Shown: positions 34,622-44,054 of the stretch, piece after piece
Position numbering within the stretch: the first letter of the stretch is position 1
How the letters are laid out: each line of letters opens with the position of its first letter
Program-made: the position numbers and the translations under genes
NCBI GenBank assembly: GCA_964351395.1
Contig: CAYGOF010000019.1
Span: 1 to 64,000, forward strand
Length of the DNA stretch: 64,000 nt
Direction of reading: 5' to 3'
DNA from: Imperialibacter sp964351395
GTDB taxonomy: Bacteria; Bacteroidota; Bacteroidia; Cytophagales; Cyclobacteriaceae
Notes under the pieces: generated by a model
The model's input: only the letters and a program-made list of their open reading frames with translations
What the model was told of the DNA's origin: nothing
The model's database searches: none

Positions 34622-36853
34622 TTGAAATCGAAGCAACCAAAGATTCCTGAGTTTTTCAATCCATGGAAAAAGATTGTAAAAAGCACAAAACGCAAGGACC
34701 GTTTAAAAAAAGGAGTGTTGATTGGAGTGGTCCTGGCCAACTTGGCAGTGGTGGGTATCGCAGCCTTCTTTTTTAGAAACTATGACCCCAAAGGTGTAAA
34801 CCTCGTGCTTGGCCTTTTGTATGGCATCGCAGCGCAATATGGTATCGCTCTACTTTACTACCACCTTGATCGCTGGTTGAATAGACGGCAAGCTCCTGTG
34901 GCAGCTTTGGTACTATCTTCGCTGACGCTTGGGTGGCTGATAGCCAGCAACTTTCTTAGGTTTCCTGCGCAATATTACTGGTTGGGCTTTGCCGGTTTGT
35001 ACCTAACAGCAGTGGCATTGTCAGTATTTGTGCTTGGTTTGATAGCGAAAAAGAGATCGTCGAAAATGTTTCTCAATCTTAATTTTTTCGCAGGCATGAT
35101 TGGGATGCTTATTCTGGTGGGCGGATACTTTTGGTTGTCTGGTTTGGGCACTATCGAAGAGCTCAAGCTGACAGAAGTGCCGCCAATGAAAGTTACAACA
35201 ACAACCCTTGCTGATCCCACAAAAAATGGCCGCTATAAAGTAAGTTACTTTACCTACGGCTCTGGGGATAGTAAAAAAAGGACTGAATTTGGGGCGGAGG
35301 CAAAGTATGTCACTGCTACCGTAGATGGCTCGAAAATAATACCTGCATGGAAAGGTGCCCACCATAAAGGAAGAACAAAGTATTGGGGCTTTGGGGCGGA
35401 AAAATTACCCATCAATGGCAGCGTTTGGATGCCAGAAGGGAAAGGTCCTTTTCCAATTGTTTTGACTGTTCATGGTAATCACTCAATGTTGGAGTATTCT
35501 GATCCTGGTTATGCCTATTTGGGGGAGTGGATGGCCTCTAACGGTATCGTGATGGTGTCGGTTGATGAGAACTTCCTGAATGGTTCTCCCGATGGCGACT
35601 TTATGGGAAAGGAAATGCCTGCAAGGGGTTGGTTGCTCTTGAAGCATTTGCAACAATGGAAGCAATGGACGGCAGATGCTTCTCACGATTTGTTTGGCAA
35701 AGTTGACCTTGCGAAGGTAGCCTTGATCGGCCATAGCCGTGGGGGAGAAGCAGTAAGTATTGCTGCAGCTTTTAACGAATTGCCCGCTTTTCCCGACAAT
35801 GCACTAGAGACTTTTGATTTCGGTTTTGGGATAAAGGGAGTGATTGCCCTGGCTCAAACTGACTACCGGTACGAACGACGTATGCAGCTGAAAGGCGTCA
35901 ACTTTTTGGCGCTTCAGGGATCACTGGATAGTGATGAGGATAGTTTTTACGGCCTGCGGCAGTATAGAAGGACGGAGCTGAGCGATAGCACATTCAAAGC
36001 CGGTGTATTGATTCACGGGGCAAATCACGGGCAATTCAATACGATTTGGGGCAGCAACGACGCCGGACCACCCTACAGCTATTTACTTAACAAAGGGCCA
36101 CTCATCGATGGTGAGGTGCAGCGCCAGACTGCCAAGGTGATGATTGGGTCCTTCCTGAAATCCGCCTTTGAAGATGATGAGGCTTACCGGGAAGTGTTTA
36201 GAAATAAGTGGTCGGCCGGTCAATGGCTGCCAAAAAATAATATTAACGTCGTTTATCAGGACGCACAGATCGAAATCATAGAGGACTTCGAATCAGATAT
36301 TGATGTTGCGACTTTTGCGAACGGAACAGTTGAAACAGATAGCTTCAAAACCTTTCGCGAGGAGTTGATGCAATACAAGGGAAAGTTGTTTCAGGAAAAC
36401 AATGCGCTCTTGCTGGCCTGGCAGTTTGATTCTGCTTCGCAGAAAAGTGCTAACTACACAGTCAAATTTTCTGAAGACTTTGGAGAGGACTTCCTACCAG
36501 GGCAATTTGTGTTTGAGTTATCTCACGGGGACAAGGCACTGCTGGATTCTATGAAAGGAGAGCTTCCTGCCATCGATTTCAAAATCATTTTCAAAGACAG
36601 CACTGGTCATGTGCTTGAAAAGCAGTTGGCTGACCATCACTCATTAGCTCCTCGTGCCGAATCCCATTATTTTAAATCGGATGAGATGACCAAAGCTCGT
36701 TTTAATACATTTTGGGAGCCACAATTTGAGTACGTGGAAATCGCCCTTGGCGAAACAGAATTCAACTGGAGCCAGCTTCAGGAGCTGCGGTTTGAGTTTG
36801 GTAATCCAGCTTCAGGGGTGATTTATCTGGATAATATTGGCTTCCGAAAATAG
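34622..36853 (+). CDS. Membrane-anchored alpha/beta hydrolase
   Basis: A 743-residue protein starting at TTG 34622; no ATG is near, and the frame's N-terminus is basic (KKIVKSTKRKDRLKK). Five hydrophobic helices fill residues ~30-190. An alpha/beta hydrolase follows: the strand and oxyanion region IVLTVHGNHS, the nucleophile elbow GHSRGGEAVS, an Asp/His region with GANHGQF. A C-terminal ~200-residue beta-rich domain (carbohydrate-binding-like) ends the protein. This may be a peptidase, lipase or polyester hydrolase of the dienelactone type acting at the membrane; the substrate is unknown. It is convergent with the glycosylase gene, 7 bases apart. Confidence 0.8.
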   Translation: MKSKQPKIPEFFNPWKKIVKSTKRKDRLKKGVLIGVVLANLAVVGIAAFFFRNYDPKGVNLVLGLLYGIAAQYGIALLYYHLDRWLNRRQAPVAALVLSSLTLGWLIASNFLRFPAQYYWLGFAGLYLTAVALSVFVLGLIAKKRSSKMFLNLNFFAGMIGMLILVGGYFWLSGLGTIEELKLTEVPPMKVTTTTLADPTKNGRYKVSYFTYGSGDSKKRTEFGAEAKYVTATVDGSKIIPAWKGAHHKGRTKYWGFGAEKLPINGSVWMPEGKGPFPIVLTVHGNHSMLEYSDPGYAYLGEWMASNGIVMVSVDENFLNGSPDGDFMGKEMPARGWLLLKHLQQWKQWTADASHDLFGKVDLAKVALIGHSRGGEAVSIAAAFNELPAFPDNALETFDFGFGIKGVIALAQTDYRYERRMQLKGVNFLALQGSLDSDEDSFYGLRQYRRTELSDSTFKAGVLIHGANHGQFNTIWGSNDAGPPYSYLLNKGPLIDGEVQRQTAKVMIGSFLKSAFEDDEAYREVFRNKWSAGQWLPKNNINVVYQDAQIEIIEDFESDIDVATFANGTVETDSFKTFREELMQYKGKLFQENNALLLAWQFDSASQKSANYTVKFSEDFGEDFLPGQFVFELSHGDKALLDSMKGELPAIDFKIIFKDSTGHVLEKQLADHHSLAPRAESHYFKSDEMTKARFNTFWEPQFEYVEIALGETEFNWSQLQELRFEFGNPASGVIYLDNIGFRK

Positions 36854-36860
36854 TGTATGA

Positions 36861-37568
36861 TTAATCTGATATGTGCTGGGAGAGTTTTTCAAGGTATACA
36901 TTGATAAACTCTTCGAGCCGTTTCAGGCGATACTGCATCAACCACCTGGGATGAGGCAAAACTTCTAGCTTTTTGAAAAAGCCCCTTTCCTCGTTCAGTT
37001 TAGACAGAAACTTCAGGTTTTGGCCCTGGCCAAGCACGTAAGCGACCTCACGATTAACGCCTATGTCCAATTGCTTTTCCATGCAGGCAATTATAAACTG
37101 TATCCACTCGGGAGTCATCAAGCCCTTATGGTCGTAATAATTGAGGTTTTTGCCATCCATAGTAAAACCCAAAGGAGAGACTGCCGAAAAACAGAAGTGC
37201 TGGTAGAAAATGTTGGGCCCACCAAAGGCATCAATCATGTGGTAAATGAAAGTCGAGGATAGCTCTTTTTTTCTATCCATGTCGTTGGGAATGCCACATA
37301 TTTCCTGAAGCTTCAAAGGGTCGGTAAATGGAATCCCTGTCACGCCACCACCAAATCGCCCGGGATTGATACCAATAATTAAGGTTCGTAGTTGATGGTC
37401 GGAATAGTATTTACGGTAAAATGCCTCTGTTAATTTCCATGCTTCCGCTTGGGCATAGGGGTTCATTATTTCAACTTCATTTGGCAGCTCAGGCCAACTC
37501 AACCCTTTTAAAAAGGATAAAAGTTGGTCTGCAAACGAGTGCCTGCTTGGTTCGGTTTTTTGTTCCAT
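36861..37568 (-). CDS. SMUG2-like uracil-DNA glycosylase family protein (DUF4918)
   Basis: A 235-residue protein of the uracil-DNA glycosylase superfamily. Motif 1 GINPG (residues 66-70) replaces the GMNPG of SMUG1, the FCFSAVSPLGF segment matches the active-site strand, and HPRWLMQYR near the C-terminus is the HPS-like motif 2. Members remove uracil or oxidised pyrimidines from DNA for base-excision repair in the nucleoid. It starts at ATG 37568 and is followed by an opposite-strand permease gene. No other repair gene is close. Confidence 0.85.
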   Translation of the reverse strand: MEQKTEPSRHSFADQLLSFLKGLSWPELPNEVEIMNPYAQAEAWKLTEAFYRKYYSDHQLRTLIIGINPGRFGGGVTGIPFTDPLKLQEICGIPNDMDRKKELSSTFIYHMIDAFGGPNIFYQHFCFSAVSPLGFTMDGKNLNYYDHKGLMTPEWIQFIIACMEKQLDIGVNREVAYVLGQGQNLKFLSKLNEERGFFKKLEVLPHPRWLMQYRLKRLEEFINVYLEKLSQHISD

Positions 37569-37646
37569 GCCATGAATATGATAAATGGAGCGCTTTTATC
37601 ACGAACAAATGATATAATTGGTAGCGTAACCAACCTGAATTCCCTT

Positions 37647-38993
37647 ATGATAGAAGGCCCTCTGTTGCTTTTGATTATTCTTCTTGGCGTCGTGTTGATA
37701 GTAGTAGGCGCTTCGGTTTTTAAAGTGCATCCCTTTATCATGTTGGTAATAGCATCATTGTTGGTAGGAATCATCGTCGGTATTCCGGCTATAAAGGTGG
37801 TGGGCTATATCAACGACGGCTTTGGTAATATTATAGGGGGTATTGGGATTGTTATTATTTTAGGAAGTATCCTGGGAGTGATCCTGGAGAAATCAGGTGC
37901 GGCAGTAAAAATTGCAGAATTTATCCTTCAAACTATTGGCAAAAAGAGCCCTGAATTGGGCATTGGTTTTTTGGGCGCCTTGGTAAGTATTCCGGTTTTC
38001 TGTGACTCCGGATTCATTATTCTATCCCGCCTTTGCCAGGTAATGGCTCAAAAGCGCAATATGGCAGCAGGATCACTTTTTCTATCGTTAGCCGGCGGGA
38101 TGTATACCACGCATACATTGGTGCCCCCCACGCCTGGCCCTATTGCTGCAGCAGGCAATATGGGAGGGGAGAGCTATCTTGGGCTGGTCATCATTTCTGG
38201 AATATTGATCACCATTCCTGTAGTCTTAATTGCCGTTGCCTATGCTAAATACATTTTCAGGAAGTATCCGTATGACTTGGCTTTATCCGATACGCCTATC
38301 AATTCAGAGCAAAACCTTCCTTCGCTCAGCGTTTCTCTTTCTCCTATTCTTATTCCCCTGGTATTGATCGGCTTAGGTTCTGTGGCTCAGTTTGCCGGCT
38401 CTGAGGGCCTAATGATCACTGCCTTGGTTTTTCTCGGAAATCCTGTGATTGCCCTGCTAGCGGGTTTGTTGCTGGCGATTCCTTTGCTCAAGTTCGTTCT
38501 TCAGAAAGAGAGGCAATCGTCGTTTCAGGAGGGATTGGTGCAGGCCGGGCCGGTATTGATTCTCACGGGTGCCGGAGCAGCTTTTGGAGCTGTATTGAAA
38601 GCCACGCCAATGGCACAAATGGTTGAAAGCTGGCTGAGTGGGGGAGATGCAGGCGGCATTTATTTCATCCTGGCTGGGTTCATATTTACGGCCGTTTTAA
38701 AAACATCGCAAGGGTCTACTACCTCGGCGATGGTGATTACCTCTTCTATACTTGGACCACTACTACCGCTTGGTGGACTTGATAACCCGACAGGCATCGT
38801 GCTGATGGTGGCTGCCATTGGTGGTGGTGGCATGACCGTTTCCCATGCCAACGACTCTTTCTTTTGGGTGGTGGCGCAGTTTTCCGGCATCACGGACTTA
38901 AAGACCGCCTATCGCACCATTACTGTCATGTCATTGATTCAGGGCATGTCAATTTTGGGGATTGTTGTATTGGGTTTTTTATTGCTACTTTAA
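37647..38993 (+). CDS. GntP-family gluconate/hydroxy-acid:H+ symporter
   Basis: From ATG 37647 the protein has 448 residues in about 12-14 TM helices. Family features include LVSIPVFCDSGFIILS, the GGMYTTHTLVPPTPGPIAA loop and AIGGGGMTVSHANDSFFW, typical of GntP transporters. They import gluconate or related sugar acids with protons. A longer frame from 37524 begins inside the divergent glycosylase gene and adds no signal. Position just before uxaC and a TRAP transporter suggests a hexuronate or aldonate substrate. Confidence 0.9.
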   Translation: MIEGPLLLLIILLGVVLIVVGASVFKVHPFIMLVIASLLVGIIVGIPAIKVVGYINDGFGNIIGGIGIVIILGSILGVILEKSGAAVKIAEFILQTIGKKSPELGIGFLGALVSIPVFCDSGFIILSRLCQVMAQKRNMAAGSLFLSLAGGMYTTHTLVPPTPGPIAAAGNMGGESYLGLVIISGILITIPVVLIAVAYAKYIFRKYPYDLALSDTPINSEQNLPSLSVSLSPILIPLVLIGLGSVAQFAGSEGLMITALVFLGNPVIALLAGLLLAIPLLKFVLQKERQSSFQEGLVQAGPVLILTGAGAAFGAVLKATPMAQMVESWLSGGDAGGIYFILAGFIFTAVLKTSQGSTTSAMVITSSILGPLLPLGGLDNPTGIVLMVAAIGGGGMTVSHANDSFFWVVAQFSGITDLKTAYRTITVMSLIQGMSILGIVVLGFLLLL

Positions 38994-39164
38994 TGAGCTC
39001 TTTAATATTTATTTCTTGAGTAGCACTTGAATCAGTTTAAGGAAATAGGCCATTTCAACCACCTGACTTAAAATACGACTAACCAAACTAAATATTATAC
39101 CTGCTCCTGTTATTTGTACTATATTCAACACTTCAGTTAAAACCAAACAACACTTCTTGTCAGT

Positions 39165-40568
39165 ATGCGGCCTTTTCTTGATCACAACTTTCTGCTTTCC
39201 AATCCTACCGCAGAGTACCTCTATTTTGAACATGCCAGGGAACAGCCGATCATTGACTACCACTGTCATCTGTCGCCAAAAGACATAGCAGAGGACAGAC
39301 GTTTCACGACTCTGACCGAAATCTGGTTAGCTGGTGATCACTATAAGTGGAGAGCGATGCGAGCCAATGGGGTGAACGAGAAGTACTGCACCGGCGACGC
39401 TTCAGATTTTGAAAAGTTTGAGAAATGGGCCGAAACCGTGCCTTATACTATGTGCAATCCGCTTTACCATTGGACGCACATGGAGCTGCAAAGGCCCTTT
39501 GGTATTCACACAGTACTCAACGCATCTACTGCAAGGGAGATTTATGATCAAGCCAATGAGCAGTTGGCTTCCAAATGGACGGTACGAAGCATACTAGAGT
39601 CGATGAAAGTGGAGACCATTTGCACGACAGATGATCCTGCCGATGATCTTTTCTTTCACCAGTCCCTCCAGAAGGAAGGGTATAAGATAGGTGTTTTTCC
39701 TGCATTCAGGGCAGATAAAGTGGTGATCGTAAATGATACCGCCAGTTTCAATGCTTACCTTGATAAGCTTGGGGCAGCCGCAGGGTTGGACATCTTAACG
39801 CTGTCAGATCTATTAGTTGCATTGAAAAGTAGACACGATTTTTTTGCAGAAATGGGTTGCCGGCTAAGTGACCATGGGCTGGAAACATTCTATGCTGCCG
39901 ATTTTACGGAAGCGCAGTCTGCCAAAGTATTTAAGGGCTTAAGGGCAGGTAAATCGCCGTCGAAAGAAGATCTGCTTATCTATCAGTCATTTATGTTGCA
40001 TTATTTGGCATTGATGGATCATGAAAAGGGGTGGACCCAGCAATTTCATATCGGGGCATTGCGAAATAACAGCAAGCGAATGCTTGATTCACTTGGTCCA
40101 GATACTGGCTTCGACAGCATGGGAGATTTTGAGCACGGACGTGCCATGAGTCGTTTTTTTGATAAATTGGATACAAGTGATCAATTGGCCAAAACCATTC
40201 TTTATAATTTGAATCCCCGCGACAATGAGCTGTTTGCTACAATGGCAGGTAATTTCAACGACGGCTCGATTCCAGGCAAAATGCAGTACGGCTCAGCCTG
40301 GTGGTTCCTCGACCAAAAAGATGGCATGGAAAAACAGATGAATGTACTTTCCAATATGGGCTTATTGAGTAGGTTTGTAGGGATGCTTACCGACAGCCGT
40401 AGTTTTCTTTCCTATCCCCGTCACGACTATTTTCGGAGGATCTTGTGTAATCTAATCGGGAAAGATGTGAATAACGGAGAATTGCCCAATGACAGGGAAT
40501 GGCTGGGGAAATTAGTGGAGGACATCTGCTATTTCAATGCAAAATCATATTTTGGATTTAATAAGTAA
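39165..40568 (+). CDS. uxaC: Glucuronate/galacturonate isomerase (uronate isomerase)
   Basis: A 467-residue cytoplasmic enzyme of the UxaC family, converting D-glucuronate to D-fructuronate and D-galacturonate to D-tagaturonate. The start MRPFLDHNFLL and the metal-binding IDYHCHLSPKDIAEDRRF, the central TTDDPADDLFFH and HIGALRNNS segments, and the late LTDSRSFLSYPRHDYFRRILC fit the family closely. It lies 171 bases after the GntP gene and directly before the TRAP operon (5 bases), so the locus imports and catabolises hexuronates. UxaB/UxuA and later steps are not in view. Confidence 0.95.
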   Translation: MRPFLDHNFLLSNPTAEYLYFEHAREQPIIDYHCHLSPKDIAEDRRFTTLTEIWLAGDHYKWRAMRANGVNEKYCTGDASDFEKFEKWAETVPYTMCNPLYHWTHMELQRPFGIHTVLNASTAREIYDQANEQLASKWTVRSILESMKVETICTTDDPADDLFFHQSLQKEGYKIGVFPAFRADKVVIVNDTASFNAYLDKLGAAAGLDILTLSDLLVALKSRHDFFAEMGCRLSDHGLETFYAADFTEAQSAKVFKGLRAGKSPSKEDLLIYQSFMLHYLALMDHEKGWTQQFHIGALRNNSKRMLDSLGPDTGFDSMGDFEHGRAMSRFFDKLDTSDQLAKTILYNLNPRDNELFATMAGNFNDGSIPGKMQYGSAWWFLDQKDGMEKQMNVLSNMGLLSRFVGMLTDSRSFLSYPRHDYFRRILCNLIGKDVNNGELPNDREWLGKLVEDICYFNAKSYFGFNK

Positions 40569-40573
40569 ATAAG

Positions 40574-41575
40574 GTGAGGACAACTACCCAAAGGTCACTG
40601 TTTTTTCTGTTGATGCTATCGATTGCGGGCTGCGCTGTGCAGAGCGATGTGAAAGTCATTAAGCTGGGCCATGCATTGGACGTGAACCATTCGGTGCACA
40701 AGGCGATGGTGTTTTTGGCAGAGAAGGTAGAAGAGAAGTCAAGCGGCAAAATGAGGATCGATGTATACCCTAATGGGCAGCTTGGTTCTGAAAGAGAGCT
40801 GCTTGAATTGCTTCAGATAGGCTCAATTGGTATGACCAAATCTTCTGCCGCTGTTTTAGAAAGCTTTATGCCTTCTATGGCAGTTGTCAATCTACCCTAT
40901 GTTTTTCATAGCAAGGATCACTATCGAAAAGTATTGGGAGGAGCCATAGGACAAGAGTTGCTAACGAGTGGAGAAGAATACTGGATGAGGGGACTGTGCT
41001 TCTATGATGCAGGTAGCCGCAGCTTTTATTCAAAAGACAAGCCCATTATGAAACCTGAAGACCTCAATGGCCTCAAAGTACGGGTACAGTCAAGTGCATC
41101 TGCTATTCAGATGGTCAGGCTGCTTGGCGGCTCTGCCACCCCCATACCTTTTGGGGAACTTTACACGGCTTTACAGCAAGGTGTTGTCGATGCTGCTGAA
41201 AACAATCCACCGAGCCTTTACCTTACAAGACATTACGAAGTGTGCAGGTATTACAGCCTTAACGAACATACCTTCGTGCCCGATGTGATGCTGGTAAGCA
41301 CCCACATGTGGAATGACCTTAATGACCAACAAAAGACATGGCTGACTGAGGCTGCCAATGAGTCGGCTATTTATCAGCAGACACTCTGGGAGGAATCTGA
41401 GAAAGCTGCACTGGATGCGATGATTGCAGATGGAGTAAATATTGAATACCCTGAAAAGGGGCCATTTATTGAAAAAGTGAAGCCAATGCTGGACGAATTT
41501 GCTAATACTGAATACCGAAAAAACCTACTTGAAAGAATAGAAGCTGTAGATGAAAGCACTGAGAGAAAAAATTGA
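40574..41575 (+). CDS. dctP: TRAP transporter substrate-binding protein (DctP type)
   Basis: A 333-residue periplasmic lipoprotein (GTG start at 40574, lipobox IAGC). The DctP family features are KLGHALDVNHSVHKAM and AEKVEEKSSGKMRIDVYPNGQLG, with the substrate carboxylate-binding Arg in LKVRVQSS. It follows uxaC by 5 bases and its 3' end overlaps dctQ by 26 bases. Its ligand is probably a hexuronate, by context; most TRAP systems use a sodium gradient. Confidence 0.93.
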   Translation: MRTTTQRSLFFLLMLSIAGCAVQSDVKVIKLGHALDVNHSVHKAMVFLAEKVEEKSSGKMRIDVYPNGQLGSERELLELLQIGSIGMTKSSAAVLESFMPSMAVVNLPYVFHSKDHYRKVLGGAIGQELLTSGEEYWMRGLCFYDAGSRSFYSKDKPIMKPEDLNGLKVRVQSSASAIQMVRLLGGSATPIPFGELYTALQQGVVDAAENNPPSLYLTRHYEVCRYYSLNEHTFVPDVMLVSTHMWNDLNDQQKTWLTEAANESAIYQQTLWEESEKAALDAMIADGVNIEYPEKGPFIEKVKPMLDEFANTEYRKNLLERIEAVDESTERKN

Positions 41576-42023
41576 TAAAGTAACGGAAACTGCGCTAGTG
41601 GTCTTAATGGGCCTATTGGTGATAGACGTGCTTTGGCAGGTTGGCTCCCGCTATATTTTGAGAAGCCCTAGCTCGTTTACCGATGAGTTGGCCCGTTACT
41701 TACTCATTTGGGTGGCCCTTCTTGGCGCCGCTTATGCCACCGGTAAAAACATGCACCTGGCCATAGATATTCTTCCTGGTAAACTCCAGGGAGCAAAGGC
41801 AGTGATGTTACATCGCTTGATCTATTTTCTGATTTTCATTTTCGCAGCGCTTGTGATGGTCGTGGGTGGAATACGTCTGGTGTACATTTCGTTTGCCCTT
41901 GGTCAGTTGGCGGCCACATTGCAAGTCTCTCTGGCCTATGTATATATCTCGCTGCCTGTAAGTGGGCTGCTCATTTGCTTTTATTGTACCCATGAATTGA
42001 TTAAAGGGAGGGCCACAGCATGA
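41550..42023 (+). CDS. dctQ: TRAP transporter small permease (DctQ)
   Basis: A 157-residue inner-membrane protein with four TM helices, matching the small subunit of TRAP transporters (FTDELARYLLIWVALLGAAYA with the conserved Asp-Glu). It starts 26 bases inside dctP and its stop overlaps dctM's start (ATGA), so the three subunits are co-translated. It works with DctM to move the substrate delivered by the binding protein. Confidence 0.93.
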   Translation: MKALREKIDKVTETALVVLMGLLVIDVLWQVGSRYILRSPSSFTDELARYLLIWVALLGAAYATGKNMHLAIDILPGKLQGAKAVMLHRLIYFLIFIFAALVMVVGGIRLVYISFALGQLAATLQVSLAYVYISLPVSGLLICFYCTHELIKGRATA

Positions 42024-43318
42024 ACTGGACAGAGATAGCCATATTGGTTTTAACATTTGTTGTGCTGTTGGGAATTGGTGTTCCGATTGCCTACAGCATT
42101 GGTATATCATCGCTTGTAACCATCCTTATTACGATGGATTCGGTGATTGCCTTCACCACCCTGGCGCAACGAATGGCGACAGGCATCGATAGCTTTTCGC
42201 TTTTGGCCATCCCGTTCTTTGTTTTGGCCGGACAATTAATGAACAAAGGAGGCATTGCCACCCGTTTGATTGACCTCGCCCGGGCCATGGTGGGTCCACT
42301 TCCAGGAGGGCTGGCATTCATCAATATTTTGGCCTGTATGCTTTTTGGAGCCATTTCTGGTTCATCGGTCGCTGCTGCTTCTGCCATTGGCGGCTTTATG
42401 GTACCCAGAATGGAAAAAGAAGGGTACGATAAAGCTTTTGGTGCTGCGGTGAACCTTACATCAGCTTCAACTGGTTTGGTCATTCCGCCAAGTAATATTC
42501 TGATTGTTTACAGCCTGGCAAGTGGTGGTGTATCTATTGCTGCGCTGTTTTTGGCTGGTTATATTCCAGGGCTCCTGATAGGTGCTGGATTAATGGCTGT
42601 AGCTGCGGTGGTCGCGGTGCGAAAGGGATACAAATCAGGAGAAAAGACCAGCGTATCGATTTTCTTCAAGAGCTTTTTCGGTGCATTGCCAAGTTTGTTG
42701 CTATTAGTGATTGTTATTGGAGGCATTATCGCAGGTATTTTCACTGCTACAGAAGCATCAGCAATTGCCGTGCTATACACGCTTATTCTGTCGATGGGCG
42801 TATACAAGGAAGTGAAATACAAAGACCTTCCGAAAATTTTACTTGACACCACGATGACGACCACTATCGTACTAATGCTGGTGGCTACCTCTATGGGAAT
42901 GTCATGGGTATTGTCGTACGAGAATATTCCCCAGGGTGTCAGCGACTTCCTGCTTAATGTAAGCGACAATCCGATAGTGATACTTTTGATTATTAACCTG
43001 CTTTTGCTGGCCGTTGGTACGTTTATGGATATGACGCCAGCCGTTTTGATCTTTACTCCGATATTCTTGCCTGTGGTTGTGCAAATGGGGATGAATCCGA
43101 TTCACTTCGGCATTGTAATGGTCATGAACCTTTGCATAGGCCTTTGTACACCTCCTGTAGGGTCGTTGCTGTTTGTTGGCTGTAGTGTCGCAGGGCTGAG
43201 CATACAGAAAGTACTCAAACCTTTGCTGCCGCTGTTTTTGGCTATGATCGCCGTATTGCTGCTGGTGACCTACGTACCTGCGCTGAGCTTATGGCTGCCG
43301 CAATTGTTTGGGTATTGA
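42020..43318 (+). CDS. dctM: TRAP transporter large permease (DctM)
   Basis: A 432-residue polytopic protein with about 12 TM helices. Family marks are the SIGISSLVTI start, LLAIPFFVLAGQLM, FGAISGSSVAAASAIGGFMVP, TGLVIPPSNILIVYS and ICLCTPPVGSLLFVG-like segments. It is the ion-coupled channel of the TRAP system. The next gene on the opposite strand ends on the very next base (43319), so the convergent stops are adjacent with no intergenic terminator. Confidence 0.93.
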   Translation: MNWTEIAILVLTFVVLLGIGVPIAYSIGISSLVTILITMDSVIAFTTLAQRMATGIDSFSLLAIPFFVLAGQLMNKGGIATRLIDLARAMVGPLPGGLAFINILACMLFGAISGSSVAAASAIGGFMVPRMEKEGYDKAFGAAVNLTSASTGLVIPPSNILIVYSLASGGVSIAALFLAGYIPGLLIGAGLMAVAAVVAVRKGYKSGEKTSVSIFFKSFFGALPSLLLLVIVIGGIIAGIFTATEASAIAVLYTLILSMGVYKEVKYKDLPKILLDTTMTTTIVLMLVATSMGMSWVLSYENIPQGVSDFLLNVSDNPIVILLIINLLLLAVGTFMDMTPAVLIFTPIFLPVVVQMGMNPIHFGIVMVMNLCIGLCTPPVGSLLFVGCSVAGLSIQKVLKPLLPLFLAMIAVLLLVTYVPALSLWLPQLFGY

Positions 43319-44044
43319 TCAGTTCTTGAAGTACTTTTTCTGAGCGCTTGATTTGATTTTAATGGTAATAACGCCACCCTTTGCTGAACTACCGTATTTA
43401 TCGATAGCCGATTGGCCTTTTTCAACACTAACCGCCGCAATATCATTCGGATCTATCTCTGGTAGGTAGGCAGCTTTACCGGCAATTGTAATTTTAGGGT
43501 CATCTCCAACTATGAAATAGATAGCTTCAGTATTGTTCAGGCTTGAATTATTGGACCCTCGGATGCTGATTTTCGTTCTATAATCGTCGCTTCCCATTTC
43601 AAATTCAAAAGCCTTAACATAGGCAGGATGCTTTTTCTTTATAACGTCTAACTTGTTTTGTTGATCCTCTGTAAGTTCGTTCTTTATTTCGGTCAAAGAG
43701 AGGAGCTTAATTTTTTTAATCTCTGACTCAATGGACAGAAGATTTGTAAACAGCTTGTCAACTTCTTCATAGTCCACCTTTGATCCGCCGACAGCTTTTT
43801 GAAACTCGCTCATTGCTGATGACCATTCCTTCTTTTTCTCGCTGAAAAGAGCATTGTTTGAGCTATAAATGCCCGTTATTTTTGATTCCTGCGAGAAGCT
43901 AAGAGAGATGTCCTTCTTGTATTTCACAACAAGGTCGGGCTCGTAGAAAGAATCGGTGAACGGATCAGAATTCTGTGCCCTAATTGATGAAGTGAAAAGC
44001 GTTAACGCGATCAAGCATAGAATAATTTTTGGTCTATCTTTCAT
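43319..44044 (-). CDS. Periplasmic protein: helical region with LTxxQ motif plus TonB-plug-like C-terminus
   Basis: A 241-residue protein with a signal peptide (cleaved near IRAQ). Residues ~30-140 are helical and contain LTEDQQNKL, reminiscent of the LTxxQ stretch of Spy/CpxP envelope-stress chaperones. The C-terminal ~55 residues look like part of a TonB-receptor plug: a PNDIAAVSVEKGQSAIDKYG segment followed by GGVITIKIK. The strand-turn-strand pattern matches the plug segment that in many TonB receptors reads as VLKG-A-YG-GVI-I. It is the third gene of a sigma/anti-sigma operon, so it is probably the regulated or sensing partner. Function inferred. Confidence 0.65.
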   Translation of the reverse strand: MKDRPKIILCLIALTLFTSSIRAQNSDPFTDSFYEPDLVVKYKKDISLSFSQESKITGIYSSNNALFSEKKKEWSSAMSEFQKAVGGSKVDYEEVDKLFTNLLSIESEIKKIKLLSLTEIKNELTEDQQNKLDVIKKKHPAYVKAFEFEMGSDDYRTKISIRGSNNSSLNNTEAIYFIVGDDPKITIAGKAAYLPEIDPNDIAAVSVEKGQSAIDKYGSSAKGGVITIKIKSSAQKKYFKN

Positions 44045-44054
44045 GGATACATGA

